A stretch of DNA of 64,000 nucleotides from the NCBI GenBank assembly GCA_013396525.1, contig VWYX01000784.1:244281-308280 (forward strand), in the 5' to 3' direction. Positions within the stretch are counted from its first letter, which is position 1; each line of letters begins with the position of its first letter. Below the pieces are notes generated by a model that saw nothing but the letters and a program-made list of their open reading frames with translations, was not told the origin of the DNA and did no database searches. The position numbers and the translations under genes were made by a program. Of this stretch, positions 13,033-25,618 are shown in pieces. Source of the stretch: Chaetorhynchus papuensis. Its lineage: Eukaryota; Chordata; Aves; Passeriformes; Rhipiduridae.

Positions 13033-14670
13033 TCCCAGCTCTCCCTGCAGGCACAGAGAGGGAATTTGGAATTCCCGGTGCTCCCGCGTTTGCTGGCAGG
13101 CTCGGACCGGCCCCGTGTGCAGCCAGGCAGCAGCAGAGGTTCCACTCAGCCCTGAGCTCCTCGGGCTGGGGACCTTCAAGTGCAAATGGTTGGGTTTAAA
13201 GGCAGCAAGAGCACCTGTAGAGAGGAGATGCCAGGGTAAGCGCTGAGTAAAAGGGTCAGCCGAGCTCCTGCCTGGGTTAAAGCTGATTTTCATCCCTGTG
13301 CTCCTCTCCTCTGACTGCTGTCTCACCCAGGGCTGATTCCAGCTGTTTAATGCTCTGTCTGACTGCTCAGCACCTGCATGATGCAAGTCCCGAGGGAAAT
13401 CTCACCTTGTTTATCTACTGAGAAGGGAGGAGAGCTTTAAGGACTCTCTCAGAGCATTTTTGCCCTGAAACAGAACCTAAACAATTCTTAAAACCAGATT
13501 GTTCTGGAAACAAAAGGTTTCTATTCCAACCCTTGGCTTTAGTCAGAACCATTGTTTGCTGGTGCCACAAAAGCTGAGTTCTGTTCAGATTTCCAAGGAG
13601 AAACCTCAGAGATCTTCCAGAGATTGCTTATCAGTCTGTGCCGTGGTGATGCTCACAAACAGGAGCTGTGCACGCTGGCATGAAATGGAAACAAAAGAGA
13701 ATAAATTAAAACAGCAGCCACAAAGCAGCAGGGTCATTCCTCCGGGAATGAACTCCACGTTTTCATGCCTCTCCTGCTGCTGCCAGATCCTCCAGGCTGA
13801 ATTCACCACGGGCAAGCCCCGTCCCAGGTTCCAGGAGCAGGCGTTGCTGCTTAACCCTGCCAGGGGAATATGGAATTTTACCTGCTGGATCTGTCTGTAG
13901 CCCTTGGAAACGCAGCTGTTTATGCCCAGGGGCTGGCACCTTATGCAAGAGCAGGGTTGTGACTGTGCCTGGTGCCACCCAGAGCCGAGCCCTGCTGCTG
14001 GCAGAGGGATCCTGCTGCTGGCAGAGGGCTCCTGCTCCTGCTCCTGCAGGGACTGTGGCCACCTCAGCTCCACCTGGAGCACCTGGCAGTGGCTTCCTGC
14101 AGCCCAGCTGCTCCTTCTGCCACCTGCTGCCGGCGAGTTTCCTTCTGCTGATGCACAGGTTTGCACCAGGCTGGCCAGCCCCAAAGGAATTGAGTGAGTT
14201 GCTCGGCTACAAACAGAGCATTTCCCTGCTTCCCTGGACTGCAGCTCATCAGGCATCAGTGCCTTGCACTCCTTGGGTTCTTCCTGAGGGTCAGCACCGT
14301 CCCTCCCTCGTGCACTCCTTCGTGTGGGGGTGTGGAGCGGTGTGGTTCTGCTCCAGGGTGCTCTCCCCTTCTTTCCACGCAGAACAGCTCCAGCGCTGCC
14401 TGTTTGGAGAGGGATTAAAGGCCTGGCTGTGGGTTTTTGTCAGCCTGAGCCTGTTTGGTATTCACAGACTGTCCTGGGAAGGTGCTGGTGCTGCAAGGTC
14501 AGCAATGGGAACGACTGAGTGCAGCTTAGCGCTGCAAGCAGTTAATTAACATCAGTAATTTGTGTGGGGCGAGTGCCTCCCCGAGTCAGCCCCTCTCCCT
14601 AAAGAAAGCCTGCGTTAGTTTGGAGATTAAATTGCCTGTAAGGAACAAGGGCACTGGCTTTGTCATCATC

Positions 14671-14765
14671 ATAAAATCATGGAATGGGTTGGGTTGGAAG
14701 GGACCTTAAAGGTCATCCACTTCCACCCACCTTCCACCACCCCAGGTTGCTCCAAGTCTGGGTGG
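14671..14765 (-). mobile_element. CR1 LINE 3' tail fragment
   Basis: The complement of the CR1 3' end (GGGTTGGAAGGGACCTTAAA) is followed by the CCACC-rich stretch usual just upstream in the element. It forms an inverted pair with the CR1 tail at 14868. Confidence 0.85.
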
Positions 14766-14867
14766 GGGACAAAGCAAGAACACAAAATCTGCCCCCAGGT
14801 TCAGCCAGAGCCCAGCAGAACTCCTGGGTTCTGCTCTGGGTACCCCCAAAATCAGACTTTGTACCCT

Positions 14868-14937
14868 GGCAGGAGGTGGAATGAGATGTTCTTTAAGGTC
14901 CCTTCCAACCCAAACCATTCCACGATTCTGTGAATCT
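14868..14937 (+). mobile_element. CR1 LINE 3' tail fragment
   Basis: A sense CR1 end with AAGGTCCCTTCCAACCCAAA and CACGATTCTGTGAAT. It faces the minus-strand fragment about 100 bases upstream. Confidence 0.85.
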
Positions 14938-17900
14938 AATTCTGGGCAAATTTAACTCAATTTGTGCCTGGAAGGCAAAATCCCAGCAGAGCCCAGACTG
15001 AAAACAGCCATGAAGAGAGATCACAGCCTTGCAGAAGCAACAAGTCTCAGAAGAGTTGGTGAATGTACCCTCAGTGTCTTCATGCAGATTATCCAGACTC
15101 AGTTTATGCAGCAAAACAATGTTAAAAACAACAGAGAAAATGCCCAGCCTTGCATTTCGCATGGAATATTCACCTAATTCCTGACTATCAGTCCCACCCT
15201 GGCTCAGACGTGTCATTTCCATGTCTACATGAGCCTGTCAAGAGCGATTAAAACATCCTTGTGCACATCTCTCATTACAAAGATCAAATTCAGGAGCAGT
15301 GGCTGGTGGAATTCCGGCAGTGTCAGGGAGCACAGGCCACAGCAGAAATAAATCACTGGTGTTAACAACAGCCCTTGTGCCTCCGGGGCGGCCTCAGGGG
15401 AGCCTTGGGGCTCACAGGTGTGGGAGGAGGGTTGGGTGCTGCTGAACCGAGCTGGAAAACACCAAACCTGGGCTCCAGGATGGGGCTGGGCTCACTCCAG
15501 CCCTGGGGGAGATGGCTGGAGATGGCTGCGGCTTTTGAACCGCATCCCAGCATGGTCTGGGCAATAACCAGGAGCCGAGGCCCTGCCCTTCCCCTGCTCA
15601 CGTGCAGGTGGAGGGAAGGACCCTCTCCAACTCCACCATGCTTCTCCCCATTGCCTTTTTTCCTCCTTTTTTGCCCCTGCCCTTTGTTTCTAATGGAATT
15701 GTAAATGGAAAAAGGCCAAACCTCGTCACTGCAGCTCCCACCCGAGCCGGGCTTGGCCCCACAGAACCAACAACCTGCAAAGAGAAGCCCCTCCAGGGGC
15801 ATTCCAGCCTTTCACTGCTGTGCCAAAGCAGCCAGGCTTTTTTGGTTTGGGTTTGCTTTCCTCTGTTTTCCCGATATTTTATAATATCTTAAACCAGAAC
15901 TAGTCCCGATGTTCCTCGTTCCTGCTCTTAAAACCCGGTGGGTTCGGGCTAGGATGGGTCACCCTGGCAGGGCAGGGAGTGAGGATCTCCACCTCCCCGA
16001 GACCTCAGCTCGTTGTTTTTCCAAACACCCTCGGATCTGGAAGTCCAGGAAGAGACAGGCAGGGGCAGTGTTGCTCCTTGCAGACGGGGTTTATGTGCAG
16101 CAGGAACGTCCCTGGCTGGTTCCAAGCAGGAGTTTAACCATTAACCGGGCACTGTGGAGCAGGCAGGGGTTGTTATCGTTTATTAATTACAATTCTGAGC
16201 GCAGACAGGCTGTGCTGAGGTGCTGACTCTGCATCTGCACAGGGATGGAGCACCCGCGATGGAGCCTCTGCCTGTCCTGGTGCTGCTCCCAGGGAGAAGA
16301 TTCCCCCTCCAGCGCAGGCTTGCCAGAGGAAGGAAGTGGAATTTCCTTTAAGAGCACGGCCTGGAAGAAAAAATTCTGAGAAATGTAACTCTCCTTTAGC
16401 AATGGAAGGTGCAAGGCAGTGGCACTGCCCCAGGAGGGTTTCCTGAAATTCCATGGGTTTATGATTCTCCAAAACAACTCTGACTGTTCCTAAGGGGCTC
16501 CCGCCATCACCTGTGGCCAATTTATTGCTCACACAAGGCAAATCCTGCTGCTTTGCTGCTGGCATGGCAATAAATGCCCCCAGACAGAGCAGCTCTGCTG
16601 GAGCCCAGCCAAGAGTGGGGAATTTATGGGGCAGGTTTGGTAGGAAGCACAACAATCACTGCAATAGAAGTAATCACATGGTGATTAACAGCGCAAAGCT
16701 GCCCGATGGAGGTTTATCTCCGGCCAGGGAGATTCCAAAGTGCTCCAGCGATTGTGTTACACAGAAAACAATCTGCTCTTCACACCCTGGCCGACCCGAG
16801 AGGGGAAGATCAAGGCCTTGGACCCCACAGGGCTGGAGAACAAAGTGGTTCCTCTAAACCTCCCTTGGACCCCGTCACACTCCTCACGCAGAGGATGCTG
16901 TCCTGCAGATCCTGGGGACACACGGAGAACTGGGGTGGCCCAGAAGTGCCCCAGGTGGGTTTTTGTTTGCAGCCCACGGTTTCTAACTGAAGGCAAAGCA
17001 GCCCAAAGCCCCTGGCAGTGACTGCGATGCCTCCATGGCTCTGAGGTTATCAGCACACCCACGCTTCTCTCAGTGATCTGGTTCAGGCAGAAGAGGAATT
17101 GTGTTCATGTTCCACCTTCAGACCCCGTGACCCGAACCCACCTCGTTCACATTTCGGGGCCTGGTTTGTGACAGAAATTGAAGCAGAAACCATCTTTTTG
17201 ACCCTGAAACAGGATCAAGACACAGACATGAGCTCAGTGGAGGTCCATCCAAACCACAGATGTTTGGGGAACCTTTCACAGAGTTCTTGGTGTGAAGTTC
17301 TGCCTGGAAGTGGCTCACGGCAAACACCATTTCACTGCAGCTCTTTGGGGACAGGTGTTCCGAACGAAATCATTCTGTCTGCAGAGCAGGGGAATTCCTC
17401 TCAAACTCGGCAATTTCTGCTCCTGACCCCTTTTTTCCCCCCTTCTGTGATGTCACCACATCCCTAGACAGCTAAAAAAGACCATTTTTGGGTCCCATCC
17501 TCACTGGGTTGGTGGCGCCTCTGCTGCTCCCCTGAGCATTTTGCCCATCTCCAGTTTGCTCAGCAATGCACATCAGGACTTCAGAAGATTTTTAATGCAC
17601 CCATTTTAAACTCTGCACATCAGTATATGAAAAAAAAGAATTAAACGTCACGAGAAAAGCAAAGACAGACTGAGCTGCCAGCTGCAAAAACAACTTTATT
17701 AAATTAATTCAAGCTGGAGACAGAGGAAGAGAAAATTTCCAGCGTCAGAAGCGTCACAATCTAAGGTAGGTGAGCCTCAATTTGCCCCTAAAACACTGTT
17801 TTTTGGAGAACAGCGCTGTCGTAGAGTGATTATAGGAGATAGCTTGAGAGATTTCGCCATTGAATGTAACAGTTCTGCAATTTAACATATCACATTTTTA

Positions 17901-18260
17901 CTGATTTCTTGATGAAAAAAAAGGCCATTCAGCTCTCCCAGGGCATCTTTGTTAGCTCCTCGTTGCTCCAAGTCCTCCAGTCTGGTGGGAATTTATGACA
18001 TTGAGTGAAAATCTCCATTGTGGGGTTCAAAGCAGGAGGGGGAGATCTGCAGAGCACCGTTAGCACCTTTTTTCCTCTTAAAATTCCCTAATTTTTGGCC
18101 TAGGACAGGTCAGAGTCTCGGAGCCACCAGGGAGCAATCATCAGAGCAATCCAGTGGCTGCCACAACCTCTCTCTCTCTTTTTTGTTTGATAACACAGAA
18201 ATCAGCAAAATCCCGTCCCCAGCGTGAGATTTGTGAGGTTGGCCGAGGGAAGGGCTGGCC

Positions 18261-21200
18261 ATGGTGCTTCTCTTCCTTTTGGCAGCTCTGCTGCAAGGTG
18301 AGTCCCCAGCCCCTGGGAAGAGCAGGTAAGGCTGGAACCGGGGACCCCGGCTGTGATCCTCTGGCTAAATCCTCCCCTGGGCACCAAACACCTCCTCCTG
18401 CAGTGTGGGAACCAGTCCAGCCACCCCCCTGCCCAGTCCAAACCCTCAGAGAGCCAGAGATTGTGGGAAGGGCTGGGAGAGGAATCCCAGCTCTCCTGCA
18501 GCATCCACGGAGAGAAGGCAGAGTTTGCAAATGCCAAAGGTTTTTCCCACTCATTTCTGCCCCTGGCCCTTAACTCCAGGGCTGGGAGGGGTCTGGAGGG
18601 TCCTCTAAGGGGCATTGAGGATCTCCCCATCTGTGCCAGCAGCTCTGGGGCACCAGTGCCCCTCAGGTGGGTACAGTGGCACTCGGGGTGGGTGACACAG
18701 CGCATCCAGAGCAGATTTTCTGAGCCAGACGCCCCCCGGTGCCGCTCAGAACCACGGCCCTGCCTCGAAGGAGCAGCGCTGGTTGTCTGGGAGTAACCAA
18801 ACCCTTCTGTTTCTGCCCCAGAAGAGCCCGTTGGCAGCAGCCTGTACGGCTCCAGGTTTCTGACGGGAAGGCTCGGAGGCTCCATCACCCACCGGTGCTT
18901 CTACTCCCCCAGCCCGGCCAACAAACACGAGCGGAAATATTGGTGCAAAATGACGGCGAGGGGGGTCTGCTACACCATCATCTCCTCCAGCAGCTCCGCC
19001 CTGGGCGAGTACCGGGGCAGGGTGGCCCTGGGGGACGCCCCCCAGAACGGCTCCTTCGCGGTGACCGTGACGGGGCTGCGGAGCAGCGACGCGGGCGCCT
19101 ACAGGTGCGGCATCGGCGGCACCAACGACGGGCTCTACGTCAGCCTCAACCTGACCGTGCTGCCAGGTGGGGTCCTCTCCTCCTCTCCTGGGGGAGGTTT
19201 GGATCCACGCGCACTGCAGGCGCCTCAGCGTCTTCTGTTAACCAGATGTTTATAACTGAGGGGTGTAAAAGCGCCCAGATCGGGCCAAAGGGGTGTGAAT
19301 GTAAAAGGGAGCCGTCTGCTGTGCCGAGATTTGGAGATCCTGGGGAAGGGCACAGAGGAAATGTCGGAGTGAACGGGGTTTGGGGAAGTGAAGGAAATAG
19401 CTGGTGAGCTTTTAGGGTGTGAGGTATGCGTGTGTGGGTATTTTTTGGGTTATTATAAGCTAAAAAGGTGAATCTTTTTTATCCTGGAGCAGAGCTCAGG
19501 GGCACGGCCTGAGAGAATTTGTAGAGCCCAAAGGATGGGCGGGTTTTTGGGGGTTCTGTGAGCTGACAGTCTCTGTCCTGCTCTCTCCCTACAGATGCCA
19601 AGGTGGCGAGGCCAACCCAGCTCATCCGGGGGCAGCTCCGTGGCTCTGTCACTGTCCTGTGCCCCTCTGGGGACACCCGAGGTGACCAGAAGAGGTTCTG
19701 GTGCAAAGTGGGCAGAAGCAGCTGCGCCCTCATGGCCAGCTCCGATGGCTACGTGGACAGGAGGTACCAAGGCCGAGTCCTTATCACCCCCCAGGAGAGC
19801 TCTGGGGCTTTCAGAGTGCTGATAAATGACCTGAAGAAGGAAGACTCGGGGCTGTACCTGTGTGGGACGCAGGGACCGAGGGGTCAGGACAGCCCACAGG
19901 AGGTGGTTCTGCAGGTGGCCACAGGTAGGACGGGGCACGGGGGGCTCACGGCGCTGGGCGAGGGGCGTGAAATGCTAATTCTGTGCCCTCCCCTGCAGCC
20001 TCCGCCATTCCCAGGAGACCCAAATTCTTCAGCGGCACCATGGGGGGCTCGCTGTCCTTCCAGTGCCACCACGACCCCGAGGGAACCTACGAGAGGAAGT
20101 ATCTGTGCAGGTGGAAGGGAGGGAGCTGCCTGGTGCTGCTGGATGACGAGGGGTTTGTGCTGGAGCCCTACAAAGGGCGGGTACAAATCTCCAGCAGCGA
20201 CCCCGAGCGCGGTTCCTACACGGTGCTGCTGAGGCAGCTGAGGGAGGAGGACGCAGGCTGGTACTGGTGTGGGGCCAGGAGCGGGCACACGGAGCTCACA
20301 GCCCCCCTGAAGCTGCTCATCCACAAGGGTAGGTGGCGTGGCAGGGCCTGGGTGACCCCCAAACCATCCCAGGAGAAGCAGCAGCTCTGCATTTTCCCCT
20401 CAGTTATTAGCGAGCTGCTGAGGTGGTGGTGAAGGTTTCCGGGAGTGTGAGAGCTGAGCTTTCTGAGGAAATTCGATACGTTTGGATTGTTTTATTGATT
20501 GTTTATGATGCAAACCCCTGAGATGTGCCATCCTGGCCCTGGCACGTGCAGCACAGAGGTGTGCTTGGCTCTGGAGATAAGCTGAAGGTTATCTTGCAGT
20601 TTGAGAAACTGCAGAGTGTAAACACACAGATCCATGGAGCTGCTCCTCTGGCAAAGGCAGAAAGAGTGGGGTTAAAGTAGGAAGAGTTGCCAGGTATTAA
20701 GGTTTTCATTGGTGCTCCCAGGCTGCTTTCTGTAGGACTCCAAGGAAAACAGAAATGCCCGAGTCTGGTGTTTGTTCACACGAGATGCAAGGTGAAACGT
20801 GTGAATCTTCGGTAAATCTGACAAACCTGTTGCCTCTGCAAAGAGGTGGGTGCTAAAAGCCTCAAAATAATGTTCTGTGCAGAAATCTGCTCCTCACGAG
20901 ACCCAGGAACAGCCCCTCTTGTGAGACCCTCGTCAGCAAGTCCTGCTGCCCACAGCACAGCCAGGCACGGGAGCATCGCAGAGCTGATGGCCGCTGTCCC
21001 CAGGGGCACCACGATGGGCACTGTCCCCAGGGGCACCACGATGGGCACTGTCCCCAGGGACACCGTGATGGGCACTGTCCCCAGGGGCACCACGATGGCC
21101 GCTGTCCCCAAGGGCACAGTGATGGGCACCGTCCCCTGGGGCAGCAGCACCCTGCTGCCCACTGCCACCCCGGCCACCTCTGCGACCTCCCCAGGTGAAA

Positions 21201-22808
21201 CCTTCCAGGAGAGGTGAGTGCCCAGCCACATCCTTGGTGTTTTACAACCTCTGCCCCGCTCCCCCGAGCCATGTGGGAGTTGTGCACAGCTGAAAATGCC
21301 TCCAGGAGACCCGAGAAGCTGGAGAAGGCGAGGTCACCTCATGTCACCTCATGACCATGCACACTTTGAACTCGTCTCCAGCCCTCCTGCGGAGCAGGTG
21401 CCAGAGTCAACAGCTCTTGGGCAAAGTCCACAAATCCAGTTCAATACTGAGATGGGCACCTTGCATGGGCATCCACCCCAGCATGGGAAGCCCCATGCTC
21501 CCCTTCCCCTCTTCCCCCAGGCCACATTTCCCTGCCATCCTGCCAGAAAGAGGAGGGGAGACACCTTCCAAAAATGTGAGGGTTGTAACAGCTCGCCAAA
21601 AGGACGAATTTCTTGTGAATTTGTGTTGGGCAAACAGCTCGTTTTCCTTTGGAGGGGCTAATTCAGCTGGCAGCACCAACCCCACGCAGCAGCTGGAGAA
21701 ATCACTCCCTCATAAGCCGAACCCCAGGCTGAATGATTTCAACTCTCCTTGACTCTGTTGACTTTTCTTTGATTCAGTCAGAGTTTACAGCTCCCTGATG
21801 CCCTTTAGTGTGAAAACAACCACCTGCAGGAACCACGAAGGTGGATCCAAACCCGGTTTAATCCTGGTGGTTCATCTCCCCAGCTCCTCGGGGGAACCTC
21901 GGCTGCTCCCAGTTGTGTTGCCAGCTCTGCTTTTGCTGGTTTGCGTCACCATCACCATCCTCACCCTGGCCAAAACCAAGCTGCAGAAGAGGCCAGGTGA
22001 GTTGGCCAGGAAACACCTTTTGGGGCTGCAGGGGTTGTTTTGCAAGGGCTTTGCTGGTGCTTTCCGAGGGCTGGAGTCTGACCCGGGGAACGTTTCCATC
22101 TCTCAGACACGTGTCCTTGTCTGGGCCTGCAGGCAAAGGCCTGGGGAAGCTGCTTGGTTTTGTTTTAAATGTGCTCAAACACGAAGCAAGTGAAGGAAAT
22201 GGAAATCCTGGAGCCCTGCTGGAAGCAAGGCTGGGGTTTGTGTGTAGAAGATTCGTGAGTGAGTGAAAATCCTGAGGGGAGGGACGTGTGTGGTGCGAGT
22301 GGCTTCACTCTGGGCAGCTTCTGGGGCCAAACCCAGCTCATTCGGTGCAAAGCTGACAAAGACAGGCCCAAAAAATCCCTTCTGGCGACTGATCTGCAAA
22401 GGGATGTGCACCTGTCTTAATCCAGACCGTATTATATCCACAGAAATAACTTTAGGGACAAAAAAACCCTTCAGTGATGGCAGCGGTGAGGGGAAATACA
22501 TTTTTCTCAAGAAGGAAACTGCGCAATAATGGCCTGATTTGGTGTCTGACAGGCTGGGATACCTAAAGAGGAGAGGGTGGGGGTGTTCCCTGCGGTGAAT
22601 CCGTGGGTTTTGTTTTGAAGGAGGAGCAGGAGGCACCACGGGGAGCCTGGAGCCAGCTCCGGCCCGTGCTGGGCTGAGCCCTGGAGGGGAGGAGAGGATG
22701 GAGGAGAACCCGAGCCCAGGAGGAGTGCAGGAGTTCAGGACGGGCTCTGGCAAACGTAGGTGGGTGTTTGCTGGGGGCTGGCACTGCCAGCGTCGTCTCC
22801 CTTGGTAA
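18261..22808 (+). CDS. FCAMR-position pIgR-family receptor with three V-type Ig domains
   Basis: Phase-consistent exons: 18261–18297 (signal peptide), 18822–19166 (D1), 19595–19924 (D2), 19999–20328 (D3), 20883–21213 (stalk), 21884–21996 (membrane segment) and 22621 onward (tail). D1 (residues 13–127) has ANKHERKYWC and DAGAYRCGIG, like the first domain of PIGR and FCAMR, including the CDR1-like NxHxRKYWC that contacts IgM/J chain in mammals. D2 (128–237) resembles mammalian PIGR D3, and D3 (238–347, DAGWYWCGA) resembles D4. Residues 348–458 form a Thr/Pro-rich stalk; residues 465–487 are hydrophobic and precede KTKLQKR. A PIGR-like sorting tail is absent. The 3' end is uncertain: reading through 22755 gives TAA at 22806–22808 (557 residues) with AATAAA at 22814, while a donor at 22756 could join acceptors opening exons at 23177 or 24330. 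The position next to C1orf116 matches FCAMR; a type I membrane IgM/IgA receptor is inferred. Confidence 0.8.
20998..21160 (+). repeat. 27-bp coding minisatellite in receptor stalk exon
   Basis: Five full units and one decayed unit of 27 bases (GTCCCCAGGGGCACCACGAT plus GGGCACT) lie wholly inside the stalk exon 20883–21213. The unit is nine codons (VPRGTTMGT), so copy-number change alters stalk length without breaking the frame. Thr-rich units suggest O-glycosylation. Confidence 0.85.
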
Positions 22809-25618
22809 AAGAGAATAAACCCAAATTTTAAGGGGGGAGTTTGTGGCTCTCCACAGGAGAAGGACGGGGTTTGCAGTCCAGGAAAGACAACCCACAGCCC
22901 AAGAATCACATTCTGCTGCCAAACTCTTGCCTTTTACTGCTTACCAAGAAAAGTTAAGCCACGGATTTCAAAACACTTGGATTAAATCCTACATAAAGTT
23001 TATGTATTTATTGTAGGGCTGATTATAATTTTTGATTGCAAGCACTAAAGCTGTTATCGCTCTTCCTGCCCGTTTCAGTAAATTCTGATTGCTTATCACC
23101 TTTCTCAGTATTACACAGAAGAAATTATTGTTCCCAGTGTTGCAACCATGTCACTCTTTTTTGTTCTATTGTGCAGGACAATCTCTGCTGTCCTTGGAAA
23201 CATCAGGATGACCAGCTTCTGTGTAAGAGTCTGTCTCAGGTTGCTGATGCTTTTCAGAGAAAATCTGTAAAAATCGTCTGAGCAAATATCTGAAAGTGCA
23301 TCTAATCTGTAGGAATTCGTATCTGTGAAAAGGACTCCACTGGAAAAAAAATTGGTGGAACAGTGGCTCAAAAATTTGGTGATTTCACGTTCTCATTGCA
23401 ATGCACTCAGAGCCAAAAGGGGCCTTCTGGTCCTAAATATAAAGAATGGAAAGGAAAAAGTGTGTCCCCCCCTAAAACCTTGAAAATAAACTCTCAACAT
23501 TCGGTGAAAAACTCCTAAAAATGAGAATGAAACACAGAAATTGTTTGTGCCTTTTGCTCCCAGATGTCTGGGCTGGGGTAAAGCCTGGGAGAATTCTCTC
23601 AGGCTGAGCAGGAGGGTGACTCCAGCAGTTCCCTCCGACCCGGGTTTCTCCAGATTTCTGTTCTCAGAACCCTCTAAAATATCATTTAAAATACCAAAAA
23701 CCCAGAAACACCAAGGAAATGACTTCTGCAAATACCACAGAGAGGCAAAGCCAGATCACAGCTTCCCTTCTGTTTCATTATTTCACAGTTGCCCTATGGG
23801 GAAAAGTTACTTTTCGAGGTGCCTGATGAAGACTTGAGCCAGAACCTTCTGTGAAAGCCCCGTGTACCCGAGCTGGGAATCCTCCCTACGGAAAGCCAGG
23901 GCAGGGCTATAAAATGCCAAGCCCCCAACAGCTCCCACTGCTCTGCTCAGAACCCAAATCCCCCGAACTGAGAGCTGAACCCCCACACTGCCCAAACTGC
24001 TCCGTGTTCTGCGCAAGAGAGAATAAAATGATGCACCTGGACCCGGCTCTTTGTGGGTATTTCCCTGAGGGAAAGGGAAAGCTGGGGAGGGGTGGGGAGG
24101 GAAGGACCTTTGTGGCTTCAGGGTTGCTCAGTGGGAAGCAAAATATCAGAGAATCACAGAATGGTTTGGGTTGGAAGGGACCAGGTTGCTCAAAAAAAAA
24201 GAATTTTCTGGGTTTTTTTTTAAACTCCTGAGGCATGGAGTCGTTTTCCAACACATAAACTACGTCTGATTTCAGTTTCTCAGACACCCACATTCCCCGA
24301 GTGCTATTTTTCCTTCACCTCTTCTGCAGGGACATCCACAGCTTCCAAACCAGATCAGACTGAGCCCAAACACAGCCCAGCCCCGAGCAGCAGTGTGGGG
24401 TTTACACTCAGATCATGGTTCATGCTGCAATCTGCGCTGCCCAAATAAAAGCAATCCGAAGGTTGTTTGTTTTCTGGAGATGCCAAAATGCTTTGGTACT
24501 TGGGACTTGGCAGGAAAACGCTTCCTCATGCACTGAAGTGGGGAAATGCATTTCAAACAGATTTGCATGAGGCAACGGATTGGTTTTACTGGAAACCTGG
24601 AGGGTGAAAGGGGGAGCTTGGTTAAAAAAAACCTGTTCATTCACCTTGGATTAGTTTTTTCCTCCTTGAAATGCACCAGCAGTTACAGGTTCCCATGCTT
24701 CTGCCAGGATTTCCTCTGCCCGTGGCCATCCCACCTTCCTCTGCAAGGTCTTAAAAACAGATTTCCACCCCCATCCAGCAGGGAAGCTGATCCCCAGGGA
24801 TCCGTGCCTGGCAGAGTGGGAGCTCCAGGAGAGCAAACACAGCTGAGTCCACTGTGGTCCAGCCAGCACAGCCCCGTGGCCACGAGGCAAAAAAGTAATG
24901 CCAGCATTACCTGGGGAATGTTTGGAATGCCCAGGGAAGCGGCACTGGTGGGAAGCTTGGAGGGGATCGGGGTTTGCTCCCATCCAGGAGAGGTGGTGGT
25001 GGCTGTTCTCCCTGTCCAGGATCCCCACCAAGCACAGCAGCAGCCAAAAGCTTCTTCCTAACCCCAAAAGCTGCACATTCATGGAAAGAAAGGATCTCAA
25101 CACCCTCAGCTAAACAAAAGGTACTTCTAAGGCTGGCTTTAAGATCTGGCAAATCTGTTGAAGATCCCAAGTCTGGGTCAGGGTCTTGCTGCTCCCAGAC
25201 ATGGCAGGAGTGCCTGGAGCTGCCATCCTGTTCAAGCTCATCAGTTTTCCCTGAGTGGATGAGGAAAGCTCCGTGTGACCCCCCCCAGTCAGAAGGAATT
25301 CCTGCTTTTGCACCATTGAAACAAAAGCAAAGCAAGGAACCACAGCTGCCCAAGCAAAAAGCTGGTGCGGGGTACCCGAAGGACCCTCCGTGGACTTGAC
25401 CCCACGGAGCCACCAGGCAGCTTCCCAAAGGAGGCAGAGGTGCCCTGGAGCTTTCCTGGCTGTGCCCAGGAGGGTGACAAGAGAGGGCACCCTGGAGGGA
25501 CAGCAGAGCTGGGCTGGGCATTGGCTGCTGTGGGCTGGGGCTCTCACCTGGCAGCGCTGCCGGAGGTTGTTCCTTTAAGGCTCAACAGGTGGAAATGCAG
25601 GGCTGAGAGTGCAGCGGG
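22809..25618. other. Receptor 3' region and spacer before PIGR
   Basis: This interval holds alternative terminal-exon candidates for the receptor: 23177 onward (acceptor TTGTGCAG, short frame to TGA, AATAAA near 23485) and 24330–24448 (acceptor CTTCTGCAG, 39 codons to TAA, AATAAA at 24444–24449). A further AATAAA lies near 24020. A CR1 fragment is at 24147–24192. No other gene is recognised. Confidence 0.5.
24147..24192 (-). mobile_element. Short CR1 3' end fragment
   Basis: AGAATCACAGAATGGTTTGG followed by GTTGGAAGGGACC is the complement of the CR1 terminus; the rest of the element is missing. Confidence 0.8.

Larger units (their letters stand above)
12119..18200. other. Intergenic, CR1 fragments, no gene recognised
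   Basis: About 6 kb between C1orf116 and the receptor gene. It holds three CR1 tail fragments (listed separately), a short CTGCTGGCAGAGG duplication near 13990–14035 and many chance frames. Minus-strand AATAAA signals at about 16178 and 17697 hint at a possible antisense transcript end, but no coding exon on that strand is recognisable. Confidence 0.5.

Noticed and set aside
20501..20709. 68-codon minus-strand frame inside the receptor gene
   Set aside because: Lies in an intron, no domain, no conserved context.
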